Counted from the first letter of the stretch, positions 36,114-46,203 are shown. The stretch is 64,000 nt of DNA from Mucilaginibacter galii (GCF_014635825.1 NZ_BMDO01000006.1:186001-250000); one strand, 5' to 3'. The notes: generated by a model not told the origin, from the letters alone. Numbers and translations are program-made.

Positions 36114-37181
36114 ATGACCACAGAAACCCTTGACATTAAGATAACTAAAGCCGCACAATCGCGCCTGGCACAAACAGATTTTAGCCAGCTGGTGTTTGGC
36201 CATACTTTTACCGACCATATGCTGGTGGCCGATTATGCCGACGGCGAATGGAAGAACTTTGAAATTGTACCTTATGGCGAAATTGGCCTGAGCCCTGCTA
36301 TCTCGTCTTTACACTACGGACAAGCGTTTTTTGAAGGCCTGAAAGCTTATAAACATCAGGATGGCCAGGTATCGGTTTTCCGCCCTGACAAGAATGCAGC
36401 CCGTTTTAATAAATCGGCACAGCGCCTTTGCATGCCCGAACTGCCCGAAGAGATGTTTATTCAAAGCATTGCAGCTTTGGTAGATGTAGAGCGCAATTGG
36501 ATACCTACAGCAGAAAACCACGCTTTATACATTCGTCCGTTTATGTTTGCTACCGATCCGTTTTTGGGTGTGGTGCCATCAAAAACGTACAAATTCATGA
36601 TACTTACCTGCCCGGTTGGGCCTTACTTTACTAAACCGTTGCGTGTTAAGTTTGAAACTAAGTTTACCCGCGCTGCCGAAGGTGGTTTTGGTTACGCCAA
36701 AGCAGCCGGTAACTACGCAGGTGCTATGCTGCCTACCCGCCGTGCCGTTGAAGAAGGCTTTGACCAAATGATATGGACCGATGCTAAAGAGCATTTATAC
36801 GCCGAAGAAATGGGTGCCGCCAACGTGATGTTTTTTATCGACGGTACGTTAGTAACCCCCTCAACCCGCGATACTATTTTAGATGGTGTTACGCGCGATA
36901 CCGTAATAGCCATGGCTAAAGACTGGGGCATCCCGGTGGAAGAACGCCGCATTTCTATTGCGGAAATTGTGGAAGGCGCTAAAAACGGCAAACTAACCGA
37001 TGCCTTTGGTGCCGGTACCGCTGCCACTATTGCCCCGGTAGGTTCGTTAAATTACGAAGGTGAAGAGTACCCGCTAAGCGACCCTGCCACCCGCGAGTTT
37101 TCTAACCGTGTGTTCAATACCCTGAACGACATTCGTTATGGCCGTACGGAAGACACACACGACTGGAATTACATGGTGTAA
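36114..37181 (+). CDS. ilvE: Branched-chain amino acid aminotransferase
   Basis: A 355-residue class IV PLP aminotransferase that interconverts Val, Leu and Ile with their 2-oxo acids. Seen: SLHYGQAFFEGLKAYK, RPDKNAARFN, YIRPFMFATDPFLGV, the PLP-lysine in YAKAAGNYAGAM and EMGAANVMFFIDG. GAGTAATIAPVG is the phosphate-binding turn. The open frame starts at 36018, but the ATG at 36114 gives the normal family length. The 240-base gap upstream is AT-rich and holds only promoter-like sequence. A strong terminator follows at 37213. Confidence 0.95.
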   Translation: MTTETLDIKITKAAQSRLAQTDFSQLVFGHTFTDHMLVADYADGEWKNFEIVPYGEIGLSPAISSLHYGQAFFEGLKAYKHQDGQVSVFRPDKNAARFNKSAQRLCMPELPEEMFIQSIAALVDVERNWIPTAENHALYIRPFMFATDPFLGVVPSKTYKFMILTCPVGPYFTKPLRVKFETKFTRAAEGGFGYAKAAGNYAGAMLPTRRAVEEGFDQMIWTDAKEHLYAEEMGAANVMFFIDGTLVTPSTRDTILDGVTRDTVIAMAKDWGIPVEERRISIAEIVEGAKNGKLTDAFGAGTAATIAPVGSLNYEGEEYPLSDPATREFSNRVFNTLNDIRYGRTEDTHDWNYMV

Positions 37182-37212
37182 ATGACCACATTCCCCAAAA
37201 GTGGGAGTATAA

Positions 37213-37254
37213 AAAATAATCAGGCGCTTCTTTTCAGAAGCGCCTGATTATTTT
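37213..37254. terminator. Strong hairpin terminator after ilvE
   Basis: Perfect 18-bp stem (37213-37230 with 37237-37254), 6-base loop, A-run and T-run on the flanks. Confidence 0.85.
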
Positions 37255-37260
37255 AGATCA

Positions 37261-37353
37261 TGTCATATCAAGTATTAACGAAAAACCATGTTACTCCTAC
37301 AACATGGTTAATTACAATATCCAACAAGATCTCTCACTATCGTTCGAGATGAC
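37261..37353. repeat. Palindromic repeat, family D (partial)
   Basis: The right arm AGATCTCTCACTATCGTTCG plus AGATGAC (37327-37353) matches the family D arm at 14827. An inner 9-bp hairpin lies at 37285-37310. The left end keeps only TGTCAT-like sequence. Confidence 0.55.
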
Positions 37354-37366
37354 TTCTAATATTTGA

Positions 37367-37846
37367 CTATTCCTCTTCTTTCAGGGGCACAACCATAACC
37401 GGTACATCAGCATGACGTACCACATCTTCGGCTACGCTGCCCATTAGCAAGCGGTCGAAACCACTGCGTTTGTGGGTGCCAATAATGATAAGGTTAGCAC
37501 CAAAAGTGGCGCTGCAATTAATAATACCATCGGCACTCGAACCATAATCGGTATATTGGGTAACCTCCATATCGGTGCCATATTTAGCAATGATGCGGTT
37601 AAGCAGGCTATCGGCAGCTTGGTTTTGGGTTTCCATCAGTTCAACACTGTTAATATCGGCAGCACCTTCAAAGGGCATCCCAAAACCGGTATCATTTATT
37701 GGCGTAACTGCAGCGGGGATAGGCTCCACAATACTTACTATACCCACCGAGGCATTTAGTTTACGGGCCAGGTCGAAACCATATTGTGCGGCATGATCGG
37801 CATACTTGCTGTCGTCAATACCTATCAGTATTCTTGTAATATCCAT
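37367..37846 (-). CDS. Universal stress protein (UspA family)
   Basis: A 159-residue single Usp domain. It begins RILIGIDDSKYADHAAQYGF and ends with the ATP-binding motif GTHKRSGFDRLLMGSVAEDV, then VPVMVVPL. The G-x2-G-x9-G(S) pattern is present, so it belongs to the ATP-binding UspFG/MJ0577 type. It probably has a role in stress or low-energy adaptation. It stands alone, after a family D repeat, and no promoter was clear. Confidence 0.93.
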   Translation of the reverse strand: MDITRILIGIDDSKYADHAAQYGFDLARKLNASVGIVSIVEPIPAAVTPINDTGFGMPFEGAADINSVELMETQNQAADSLLNRIIAKYGTDMEVTQYTDYGSSADGIINCSATFGANLIIIGTHKRSGFDRLLMGSVAEDVVRHADVPVMVVPLKEEE

Positions 37847-38064
37847 ATTTTAAGGTTTTATGGTGTGTAATTAATAACAGTTGAAGCGTAATATGTTTTT
37901 TATCCACTCCAATACTTCAAATTATACAGGTGTACGGGGGCTATGTTTAAATAATATTTGTCCTGAAACAAAATTTATCCGTCAAATAAACCGGTTCAAT
38001 GATGGTTTACTACCACTTATCTAAAAAAATATTAATTCTGATTAATCACTTCTAATTTTACGCC

Positions 38065-38517
38065 ATGAAACCATTACTGGTGCTTTTAAGCGTTTTTGGG
38101 CTAAGTTGTTTATTCACATATTATTATACAGGCTGGAGTACTGCAAACTTGAGGCAGAGCGGCTGCGTGGCCATGGCCGCCATGATGGCCTTTACATCGG
38201 TAGCTCATTGGGTGTTTTGGCGCGGCATGATGCTGATGATACCCAGTATTATTCCTTATAAAAAAACCATGGTGTACTTTACCGGTGTTGTAGAGCTATT
38301 GGCAGCGGCCGGCTTACTGCTACCGGCCACAAGACTTGTAACGGGCATTTTGCTCATCCTGTTCTTTATAATCATTCTCCCGGCAAATATCATAGCCGCC
38401 AGGCAGCATATTAACCTGGAAAAAGCAAATTATATGGGCAGCGGCCTAAATTACCTTTGGTTTAGGGTGCCCTTACAATTATTTTTTATAGCCTGGGTTT
38501 ACTGGTGTGCGTTGTAG
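38065..38517 (+). CDS. DoxX-like membrane protein
   Basis: A 150-residue inner-membrane protein with four hydrophobic spans. The pattern FTSVAHWVFWRGMMLMIPSIIPYKK, then YFTGVVELLAAAGLLLPATR (GVVEL....GLLLP) is typical of DoxX/SURF-like small proteins. Function in this subgroup is not known. It stands alone; the 200-base gap upstream is AT-rich with no clear structure. TAATTTTA just before the ATG is a weak -7 candidate. Confidence 0.8.
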   Translation: MKPLLVLLSVFGLSCLFTYYYTGWSTANLRQSGCVAMAAMMAFTSVAHWVFWRGMMLMIPSIIPYKKTMVYFTGVVELLAAAGLLLPATRLVTGILLILFFIIILPANIIAARQHINLEKANYMGSGLNYLWFRVPLQLFFIAWVYWCAL

Positions 38518-38630
38518 TGCTGCCATTATATGCCTATCGTACACATCACTCTCACCATATTAAGCACCATGCCATATCTTCAACCGCCGCTCTTCGGAAC
38601 TAAATGCAGGAGCAGTCAATTTTAACACTA

Positions 38631-39938
38631 TTAATCCTGTAACAAGCCAACAGCATCTTTTTCGGTACCCAGGTAGCTCCAGCGTAAACCTTTAATGTAT
38701 TTATTGAGTGCCTGGTTAATTTGGGCCGGCGTTACGTTGTTGATCAAATCGGGCATGCGTTCGGCATACATATAATCGCCCATAACTTCAGCAGTGCCCA
38801 GGTTGCCGGTTACCGCTTCTGAGCTTTGCTGTTTCATATAGTTGGAGGTAATGTAACCACTTTTCATATCGCGCAGGCCGGCATTGGTAAGCGTAGAATT
38901 TTTAATACGATCAATACAGTTGAGCATTATTTTGGCGGCTTCTTTTGGGTTTGTAGTACTTACATACATCATAGCATAAGGCATTTGCTGCATTACAGAA
39001 TATGCACCCGGTGCGTACGACAGGTTGTACTTAGTACGCAATTGCGAAAAAAGAACACCACTCAACCCGTTAATTCCCATACGAAACGGCACATAATCGG
39101 GGCTGCTCATTACCGGTGCATTCATCATAGCGTTTAAATAGTTGGTGGCGATGTCGCGCTTTTCGGCCAGTATTTTTTGCCCTTCCCATTGGGGTGCCTG
39201 GTATGCGGCCGGCTGGTATGGAGCTTCGGGCAGGTTGGCAAAGGCAGCTTTCACTTTTTGCTCCAACTGCTCACGGGTAATTTTACCGGCTACCACTAAA
39301 AACATGCGTTTTTTATTCAGCAGTTTATAATAGTACGCTCTCAGGGCATCAGCGTTCAAGGCCGATACTGCTTCTTCGGTACCATCGGGATCATAAGCGT
39401 AAGGTGTGCCTTCAAAAGCACCTTTCATGGCCAGCTTTTCAATACGATCGTCGGGGTTGGTAGCGCTGCTGCCAATAGCGGCCAGCAGTTTGGCTTTAAG
39501 CAGTTCTACCTCGCCGGCTTCAAACGAAGGTTCGGTAACGGCGCGCGAGAACAGGTCCCATCCAAGGTCAAAGTATTTGGCTACACAGTTGAGGCTAATA
39601 TTGCCATAATCGTAAGTTGATGAACCACCAATATTAATGTTGTAGTTATCGGCCATGTCTTTAAACGTGTTGGCACCATACTTTTTTACACCACACTCTG
39701 TAGTGGCTTTCAGGGCAAAGTTTTCTATACCTGCCTGGCCGGCGGGGTAATTGGTATTGCCGCCACGGTAATACATACGCACGCTGATCACTTCTTTGAC
39801 GGTGGGTTTAAATATCACCTTTAAGCCGTTTACCTCAAACGAGGTAGTGGTTAAAGTACTTACACTTTCGGTAGTTTGGGCTAAAACAGGCAGTATGCAG
39901 GTGGCCGCTATAATTAGGGTAGCAATGATTTTTTTCAT
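38631..39938 (-). CDS. M16 family peptidase, non-catalytic partner
   Basis: A 435-residue exported M16 (pitrilysin/insulinase) protein with signal peptide (ending PVLAQ). Two M16 half-domains are present. The zinc motif HxxEH is replaced: at the right place the sequence reads GQAGIENFALKATTECG. The R/Y pair of the partner subunit is kept (LRTKYNLSYAPGAY). Such partners pair with a zinc-bearing subunit, here the gene directly upstream (10 bases apart), to form the closed peptidase chamber in the periplasm. Confidence 0.9.
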   Translation of the reverse strand: MKKIIATLIIAATCILPVLAQTTESVSTLTTTSFEVNGLKVIFKPTVKEVISVRMYYRGGNTNYPAGQAGIENFALKATTECGVKKYGANTFKDMADNYNINIGGSSTYDYGNISLNCVAKYFDLGWDLFSRAVTEPSFEAGEVELLKAKLLAAIGSSATNPDDRIEKLAMKGAFEGTPYAYDPDGTEEAVSALNADALRAYYYKLLNKKRMFLVVAGKITREQLEQKVKAAFANLPEAPYQPAAYQAPQWEGQKILAEKRDIATNYLNAMMNAPVMSSPDYVPFRMGINGLSGVLFSQLRTKYNLSYAPGAYSVMQQMPYAMMYVSTTNPKEAAKIMLNCIDRIKNSTLTNAGLRDMKSGYITSNYMKQQSSEAVTGNLGTAEVMGDYMYAERMPDLINNVTPAQINQALNKYIKGLRWSYLGTEKDAVGLLQD

Positions 39939-39948
39939 GGAATTTAAA

Positions 39949-41316
39949 TTATTTAGAAGCTACAAATTCGGCCGGTACCTGTGAACGTAATTGTGGGTTA
40001 ACCAGTAAGCCTGCGCAATAAGGTTTGTTCTTGATGTACTTGCGCACATACTCCTGCAAATTGGCCCGGCTAACTTTTTTCAGGTTTTCCTGGTAAGTGG
40101 TAAAATAATCAATGGAAGCAGATGCCCACCAAAACGAAAGTGTTTTCACAAAATCGGTAGTTACCTCGGCCTCTTCCGTTTGCCTGATGCCTAATTTGAG
40201 TTTAGCGGTTTCAATTTGCTCGTTGCTTACATAATCGTCGGCATCAAACAAGGCTATCTGCCTTTTTACCTCGGCCAGACACTCGCTTATTTTTGAAGGA
40301 TTAGGCACCACAAACAGCGTAATAGGCCCCGAATGGCTCAACGTTAAATAACCAATATTGGCCTGTAATGCCAGGCCCGATTGCACGAGCGACTGGCTCA
40401 ACCGCGATGAGTTTTGATTCAAGATATATGAAAATACGTCGGCAGCATAAGTGGCCGGAATATCGGTGCGGGTATCGGGCCCTATCCAGGTAATTTCGAG
40501 TACCGGTACCTGGGTAAGGTTAGATACCACAAAGAAGTTATCAATCTTTTGCAACGGCTTAATCTCCGGGATAGGCCATTTTTTAAACGGATCAAAGTCC
40601 GACGATTTCCAGCTGCCATAAATAGCGGTCACCTGCTTAAAAACATCTTCATGCAGTACATCGCCGGCTACGGTAAGCAGGCAATTGTTAGGATAATAAT
40701 ATTTGTTCTTGATAGAATCCATTTGCGCAGGTACGGCATTGCGGATCACATTATGGTTACCAATAGGATTCTTGCGGCTGTACAGATCGCCCCACAAATG
40801 GCGATCCATAGCCTCGCTCAACGCATAACCCGGGCTTGATTCCTGACGCTGAAACTCCCCATCTACCACAATATTCTCGCGGGCCATTTCCTTGGCATCA
40901 AACTTAGGATAACGGATGGCAGAGTTCATGAACTTCAAACCATCCTTCAAATTAAACTTGGGCAGGGTAAAAAAGTAATCTACGTTTTCAAACGTGGTAG
41001 AACCATTAAAATCTATACCCAGTTCGCTTACGCGATCCATGAATTCTTCCTGGCTTTTATAATCTTTATTAGCTTTAAAAAACATGTGCTCATACAAATG
41101 GCTTAGCCCGTTGAAGGCCGGCGTTTCGGTGTAAGAACCGTTTTTACTGGTAATCATAACGGTGGCCAGGGGCACGCTATTATCTTCTACCACCAATACA
41201 TCAAGTCCATTGGGCAACTTGCGCAAAAACATATTAGCAGGCAGTTTGCTTTGCGCCTGCAGACCTGTAGCTAAAAGCAAAAGCAGGCTAAAGAGCAATA
41301 AAAGTCTTTTTGTCAT
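39949..41316 (-). CDS. M16 family zinc peptidase, catalytic subunit
   Basis: A 455-residue exported M16 peptidase with signal peptide (ending GLQAQ). The inverted zinc motif HLYEH lies in FNGLSHLYEHMFFKAN, with the third ligand Glu further on in the ARENIVVDGEFQRQE region. It forms an operon with the non-catalytic M16 partner 10 bases downstream. The ATG at 41316 is preferred over a TTG three codons upstream. It probably degrades short peptides in the periplasm. Confidence 0.92.
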   Translation of the reverse strand: MTKRLLLLFSLLLLLATGLQAQSKLPANMFLRKLPNGLDVLVVEDNSVPLATVMITSKNGSYTETPAFNGLSHLYEHMFFKANKDYKSQEEFMDRVSELGIDFNGSTTFENVDYFFTLPKFNLKDGLKFMNSAIRYPKFDAKEMARENIVVDGEFQRQESSPGYALSEAMDRHLWGDLYSRKNPIGNHNVIRNAVPAQMDSIKNKYYYPNNCLLTVAGDVLHEDVFKQVTAIYGSWKSSDFDPFKKWPIPEIKPLQKIDNFFVVSNLTQVPVLEITWIGPDTRTDIPATYAADVFSYILNQNSSRLSQSLVQSGLALQANIGYLTLSHSGPITLFVVPNPSKISECLAEVKRQIALFDADDYVSNEQIETAKLKLGIRQTEEAEVTTDFVKTLSFWWASASIDYFTTYQENLKKVSRANLQEYVRKYIKNKPYCAGLLVNPQLRSQVPAEFVASK

Positions 41317-41481
41317 AAGGTTCAAATAAAGGGCTTAAGCTAAATAACATTATTCATTTATAAAACTCCGGGCAGCACAAAGCCGAATTTTAACTTTTGA
41401 GTAATGCCATTCATTTAGAGTTGAACGCTGACCGCGTATTTAATAATATATGCGCTCATGCACAGGCAAAACTGAAATGCC

Positions 41482-41489
41482 TACATTTG
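41482..41489 (+). promoter_or_regulatory. -7 promoter box of small gene
   Basis: TACATTTG matches TAnnTTTG exactly and ends 4 bases before the ATG at 41494, which would give a leaderless transcript. No -33 TTG at the usual spacing. Confidence 0.4.
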
Positions 41490-41493
41490 TACT

Positions 41494-41691
41494 ATGAAAC
41501 ATGAAGAAGTAGTTGCTGCGCTTAAAACAATTGCCGATACCCAAACAGCAGCAGGTATAAGTAAAGATGACTTGCAAGACCTCAAAAAGTATAACCTTAT
41601 AGACATTGATGCAACCGAAAAAGTTCCGGTTTGTACCTTAACCAAAAAAGGAAGGGTTATGCTTAAAGCCAATTCAAAAGACAGCAAGTAG
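41494..41691 (+). CDS. Small conserved-looking hypothetical protein
   Basis: A 65-residue basic protein: MKHEEVVAALKTIAD, then GISKDDLQDLKKYNLID and CTLTKKGRVMLKANS. The arrangement of two helices followed by 'L-TKKGR-ML' resembles the end of a winged-helix or MarR-like domain, so nucleic-acid contact is possible. No family is recognised. It has its own promoter box and no neighbour close on the same strand. Confidence 0.6.
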   Translation: MKHEEVVAALKTIADTQTAAGISKDDLQDLKKYNLIDIDATEKVPVCTLTKKGRVMLKANSKDSK

Positions 41692-41829
41692 GCAAAACTT
41701 TGCGTGCTGCTTACCCGTACTTTATAAGCGAGCAAAGTTTGTAACGTAACCATTACCGAATTTTAACGCACACATTCTACTGAAAATAGTTATTTTGGGC
41801 AGTGTATTTAATCCATACACTGCTTTTTT

Positions 41830-43467
41830 ATGCGCTCTAAAAAATTTCAAGTCCTGCTTAGCGGGTTAAGCCTTTGTACTGCGCTAACGGCATCGGCCCA
41901 AACAGGTAACTTAAGTGCAGCCAGCTATACAGGTTACGTAAAAACTTTAGCGTCTGATGCTTTTGAAGGCCGCAAGCCTTTTACCCGCAGCGAAACCAAA
42001 ACCATTAACTACTTAGAACAGCAATTTAAGGCCCTCGGCTTGCAGCCTGGTAATAAGGGCAGCTACTTTCAGCCGGTACCCATGGTGGCTATCACTACTA
42101 ACCCTGCTGCTAATATGGCCATTACAGGGCCCGACAGTAATTTTGAACTGGAAGGCTTGAAAGATTATGTATTGTGGACACGCCAAACTGCACCATCTAT
42201 TAACCTTAACAATGAGGAACTGGTATTTGCCGGTTTTGGTATTACCGCACCCGAGTTTAACCACGACGATTATGCCGGGCTTGACGTAAAAGGCAAAGTG
42301 GTAGTAGTACTGGTGAACGACCCGGGGTATTATGATGCCCAACAGTTTAAAGGTAAAACCATGACCTACTATGGCCGCTGGACCTATAAGTATGATGAAG
42401 CTGCCCGCCATGGTGCAAAAGGCTGCTTAATTGTACATGATACCGGCCCGGCTGCCTATGGCTTCGGCGTGGTGCAAAACAGCTGGAAAGCAACCAAACT
42501 TTACCTTGACCCGCGCGGACACGAAAGCTATAAATGTGCTATTGAAGGCTGGCTAACCCTGCCCGCCACAGAGCATATCTTACAGGCCGCGGGTACTAAT
42601 TACAAGGCCTTGTTAGCGCAAGCCCTGCGTACCGACTTTAAAGCCAAACCTTCGCCGCTTAAACTGAGCACATCTTTAACGGTGGCTACCGAGTACAAGG
42701 AATCGCACAACGTGATAGCCAAAATACCGGGCAGTAAAAAGCCCGACGAGTGCATTATTTACTCTGCACACTGGGATCACCTGGGCATAGGCAAGCCCGA
42801 TGCCAAAGGCGACAGCATCTACAATGGTGCAGGCGACAACGCCACGGGCACAGCCGCGTTGCTCACCTTGGCTAAAGGCTTCAAATCCATGAAGACCAAG
42901 CCCGATCGTACGATCATCTTCCTTTCGGTAACGGCCGAAGAGCAGGGCTTGTGGGGTTCGGCCTATTATGCCGAAAACCCGGTATTTCCGAAAGAAAAAA
43001 CCGTGGCCGATATTAACATGGATATGCTGTTTCCCTACGGTAAAACCATGGATGTATCTTTAATAGGCGCAGGACAATCGGAACTGGAAGATTACCTGAA
43101 GGATGCCGCCAAGCAACAGGGCCGCTATGTAGCTCCAGAGCCGGATCCATCGAAAGGCCTATATTTCAGGTCGGATCATTTCAACTTTGCTAAAATAGGC
43201 ATCCCCGCCCTGTATATAGAAACCGGCATAGACATTCCCGGAAAAGGTAAGGCCTACGGCCGACAGCTACAGGATGACTTTACCACAAACATATACCACA
43301 AACCGGGCGATGAATACAACGCCGCCACATGGAATGTAACCGGCACCCTACAAGATCTGCAATTGTTGTTTTCGGTTGGTAAAAAACTGGCTTACTCCAG
43401 CACCTTATGGCCTAAATGGAAAGCAGGCTCGGAGTTTAAAGCTATCCGCGATAAGTATATGAAATAG
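41830..43467 (+). CDS. M28 family exported aminopeptidase
   Basis: A 545-residue protein with signal peptide (ending TASAQ). An inserted PA-type domain lies at about 110-225 (LVFAGFGITAPEFNHDDYAGL, KGKVVVVLVNDPG). The di-zinc M28 core follows: IIYSAHWDHLGIG (His, Asp), NGAGDNATGTAAL (bridging Asp), TAEEQGLWGSAYY (catalytic Glu pair), DINMDM (Asp) and a late His in RSDHFNFAK. It should act as a periplasmic aminopeptidase or Zn-dependent exopeptidase. Its stop overlaps by 26 bases the convergent small membrane gene. Confidence 0.92.
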   Translation: MRSKKFQVLLSGLSLCTALTASAQTGNLSAASYTGYVKTLASDAFEGRKPFTRSETKTINYLEQQFKALGLQPGNKGSYFQPVPMVAITTNPAANMAITGPDSNFELEGLKDYVLWTRQTAPSINLNNEELVFAGFGITAPEFNHDDYAGLDVKGKVVVVLVNDPGYYDAQQFKGKTMTYYGRWTYKYDEAARHGAKGCLIVHDTGPAAYGFGVVQNSWKATKLYLDPRGHESYKCAIEGWLTLPATEHILQAAGTNYKALLAQALRTDFKAKPSPLKLSTSLTVATEYKESHNVIAKIPGSKKPDECIIYSAHWDHLGIGKPDAKGDSIYNGAGDNATGTAALLTLAKGFKSMKTKPDRTIIFLSVTAEEQGLWGSAYYAENPVFPKEKTVADINMDMLFPYGKTMDVSLIGAGQSELEDYLKDAAKQQGRYVAPEPDPSKGLYFRSDHFNFAKIGIPALYIETGIDIPGKGKAYGRQLQDDFTTNIYHKPGDEYNAATWNVTGTLQDLQLLFSVGKKLAYSSTLWPKWKAGSEFKAIRDKYMK

Positions 43468-43621
43468 ATATAGAAGATGAAGGCCGGGAACTATTTCCGG
43501 CCTTTTCTTTTTGCTGCTGGCTGCAAGAACGAATAAAAAATATCACATATAGCCATACCAGCCCTTTAACCAAAAAGAACAGAAAACCAACCACACCAAT
43601 ACGTTTAAGCCATTTGATCAT
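43442..43621 (-). CDS. Small membrane protein, unknown
   Basis: A 59-residue frame from the ATG at 43621. The first part, MIKWLKRIGVVGFLFFLVKG followed by LVWLYVIFFI, is basic then hydrophobic, giving one membrane helix with a charged, Ser-rich tail. I recall similar short 'KRIG..GF.FF..KGL.WL' proteins in Sphingobacteriaceae but they have no known role. It is convergent with and overlaps the 3' end of the M28 gene by 26 bases. Confidence 0.55.
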   Translation of the reverse strand: MIKWLKRIGVVGFLFFLVKGLVWLYVIFFIRSCSQQQKEKAGNSSRPSSSISISYTYRG

Positions 43622-43842
43622 GAGGAGGATTGTTAAGCTTGACAAAGGTAACCACTAAACGCAAGATCAGGTAACAACCGTCACTTTGATTGAACAGTGA
43701 AATAACTAAAAAATCACTCTCTTCGAAGGTTGGTCCAACCCATATTTACCCGGTCCGTGAACCATCTGTTACCAATGAGTAAATATGTAATTTTGTGAAG
43801 AAACATGAAGATTTATGATAGAAATCCGTAGAATTTCTAAAG

Positions 43843-45606
43843 TTACTTTTTAGCTGATTTCCCCAACATTAGCTCTTTAATAAACTTAACAGGGGCACTG
43901 CCATAACTCAAAAATTTCTCGTTAAATTCCTTCACCGAATACTTGTCGCCCATCTTCTTTTTGTAAGCATCGCGCAGGTCTACTATCTCTTTATAACCTG
44001 TATAATAGCTGGTAAGCTGTACACTGCTTACACTCACACGTTTCCACTTTCCTTCGGCTTCGGCTTGTTGTTGAAAAGCTTCGCGGGTAAGCAACTTAAT
44101 GGCTTGTTCCTTACTCATATTATTGCAATGCACGCTATAATCGAGTATGGTATTGCACACCGAGCGCAGGTTCCATTTATACCACATGAGGCGCATTTCG
44201 GGCTCATTGTTGCCGTAACCGGCATCCAGCATCATCTCTTCACTGTAAACGGCCCAGCCCTCTATCATTGCCCCATTTTGTAACACCGATTTAATAAGAC
44301 TTGGCGTTTTGTTGGAATAAACTAACTGCGTATAATGCCCCGGTATAGCCTCATGAATGCATAAGATCTGCAGCAGGTACTGATTATATTCCCGCAGGTA
44401 ACTCTCCGCACGTTCTGGTGCCCAGCCAGCTAAACTGCCTACGTTAAAATAGGTATTGCCACCCTTGTCATATGGTCCCGGCGAACTTACCGATGCTCCT
44501 GCTACGCCCGCCATGTAGGCAGGTTCCTTACGCACTATTAAGGGTTTGCTTGCATCCTGGGTCAGCAGATCTTTAGCTTTTACAAACTCAGTTAACTTAG
44601 GTATCAGCTTCTCAATAGCCGGTTGAAACTCTTCGGGTTTAACATGTTTTGTAGATAAGGTGTCTATTATTTTACCGATCAACTCTAACGAATCTTTAGG
44701 CATAGGTTGCTTACCAAAGTACTTGGGCCATAGCTGCTTGCTAAGCTTTCCCATCTCCTGGTGCAAAAACTTTTTACGTTCGGTTGCTGCATTAAACACT
44801 TGTTGTGCCGTAAATGCCGGCTGTATCTGATACTTAAATTTATCCTGGTACAATTCCTGTCCTAAGCGGAAACTCCTTGGTTTAGTACTTTTAATGTTGG
44901 TTAAAAAAGCAGTGAAACCCTTGATCGCATCAACCGATAATTTGGCACGTACAAGCATAAGTTTCTGTGTGGCTGCCGGTATCTTGCTTTTCTTGAGTGA
45001 GTCTTCAAAATCTTTATCAAATACGCCCAAACCGCCATTCAACTGATCGATAGTAAGGCTCGTGAGTTCGGGGACCGGATTTTTGACCTGCTTCTGCGCT
45101 TCTTTATAGTAGGCAGGTATGTTATTCATCTTTTCGTAGAAGTTCCGCAGGCGCTTATCTAAGGGGGCGTAATGTTCATTCAAAATGTAGGCAAAAGTGC
45201 CTATTACGTTGTAAGTATTAGGGTTCCACTCCCAGGCCTTGAGGGTTTGCAGGTTCCACTGCATTTCCTGCAACTCATTCTGGATAAGCTGGTAATCAAT
45301 CTTTTTACTATCTGAAAGAATATTAGGATCGTAATGAAGCAGCGAATCTGTTTCAACCTTCGTAAAGCTGATCATCTTTTGACGCTGCGATTCGGAAGGC
45401 ACCAGCAGCAAGCTATCATACTGATGATAACCGGTTTGCGTGGCACGGTCGGGTTCAAGTTTCCAAAGCGCTTCCAGGAAATGGTTGGTATAGCCGGTAA
45501 ATGCTGCCTCGTCCTTATTCATTTCGGCCATGCCGCCGCCATCCTTTTTACAGGCAATAAGGAAGAGGGCCAGTACAACTATAGCTGATAATATTTTATT
45601 GATCAC
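43843..45606 (-). CDS. DUF885 family lipoprotein (putative metallopeptidase)
   Basis: A 587-residue protein. The N-terminus is a lipoprotein signal with lipobox LFLIAC, Cys at about residue 19, so it is membrane-anchored, probably in the periplasm or outer membrane. The DUF885 hallmark is LCIHEAIPGHYTQLVY, an HExxxH-like zinc site, with further GWAVYSEEMM. The family includes carboxypeptidase-like enzymes. The length is typical. It stands alone, and 230 bases of AT-rich gap follow its 5' end before DinB. Confidence 0.88.
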   Translation of the reverse strand: MINKILSAIVVLALFLIACKKDGGGMAEMNKDEAAFTGYTNHFLEALWKLEPDRATQTGYHQYDSLLLVPSESQRQKMISFTKVETDSLLHYDPNILSDSKKIDYQLIQNELQEMQWNLQTLKAWEWNPNTYNVIGTFAYILNEHYAPLDKRLRNFYEKMNNIPAYYKEAQKQVKNPVPELTSLTIDQLNGGLGVFDKDFEDSLKKSKIPAATQKLMLVRAKLSVDAIKGFTAFLTNIKSTKPRSFRLGQELYQDKFKYQIQPAFTAQQVFNAATERKKFLHQEMGKLSKQLWPKYFGKQPMPKDSLELIGKIIDTLSTKHVKPEEFQPAIEKLIPKLTEFVKAKDLLTQDASKPLIVRKEPAYMAGVAGASVSSPGPYDKGGNTYFNVGSLAGWAPERAESYLREYNQYLLQILCIHEAIPGHYTQLVYSNKTPSLIKSVLQNGAMIEGWAVYSEEMMLDAGYGNNEPEMRLMWYKWNLRSVCNTILDYSVHCNNMSKEQAIKLLTREAFQQQAEAEGKWKRVSVSSVQLTSYYTGYKEIVDLRDAYKKKMGDKYSVKEFNEKFLSYGSAPVKFIKELMLGKSAKK

Positions 45607-45723
45607 GTGTTAAGATGCTTGATGTAGATGCTATAAACCTACAAAATTACCCTCATAAATAGTAATTATCTGCAATATATGGAACCAAGCGACACTTGAA
45701 CTGTTACTCAATAAAAGATAATT

Positions 45724-46203
45724 ATGCCCAACAATAATCAGATACTAACCGACGAAATAACCCACCTCCTGAACGGTGGTAATGCTCATGCAAAACTTGA
45801 CGATGCCCTGAATGGCCTGCCTGCCAACCAACGGGGCGAACGCCCCTACGACCTGCCGTACAGCATATGGCAACTGGTGGAGCACATCCGCATTGCACAA
45901 TGGGATATGCTGGAGTTTAGCAAGGATGCCAGCCACCAATCGCCTAAATGGCCGGATGAATACTGGCCTAAAGAACCGACACCACCTAACGAAGCGGCCT
46001 GGAACGCAGCCATTCAACAAATTAAAAATGATTTAAATGAACTGATCGGGCTGGTAAAAACCGGTGATTTGTATACGCCCATACCACATGGCGAAGGCCA
46101 AACCCTGCTACGCGAAGCCCTGCAGGCGGCCGATCATACGGCTTATCATGTGGCCGAGATCATTGTATTAAGGCGATTACTGGGCAGTTGGAAAAATTCC
46201 TGA
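45724..46203 (+). CDS. DinB family protein
   Basis: A 159-residue four-helix protein of the DinB/YfiT superfamily. Metal-site His residues can be seen: SIWQLVEHIRIAQWDML (first), and QAADHTAYHVAEII (second and third). DinB-like proteins often bind a divalent metal and may act as thiol-dependent transferases. It begins with an ATG, MPNNNQILTDEITHLL. The stop overlaps an 18-bp perfect palindrome (46197-46214). No partner is adjacent. Confidence 0.85.
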   Translation: MPNNNQILTDEITHLLNGGNAHAKLDDALNGLPANQRGERPYDLPYSIWQLVEHIRIAQWDMLEFSKDASHQSPKWPDEYWPKEPTPPNEAAWNAAIQQIKNDLNELIGLVKTGDLYTPIPHGEGQTLLREALQAADHTAYHVAEIIVLRRLLGSWKNS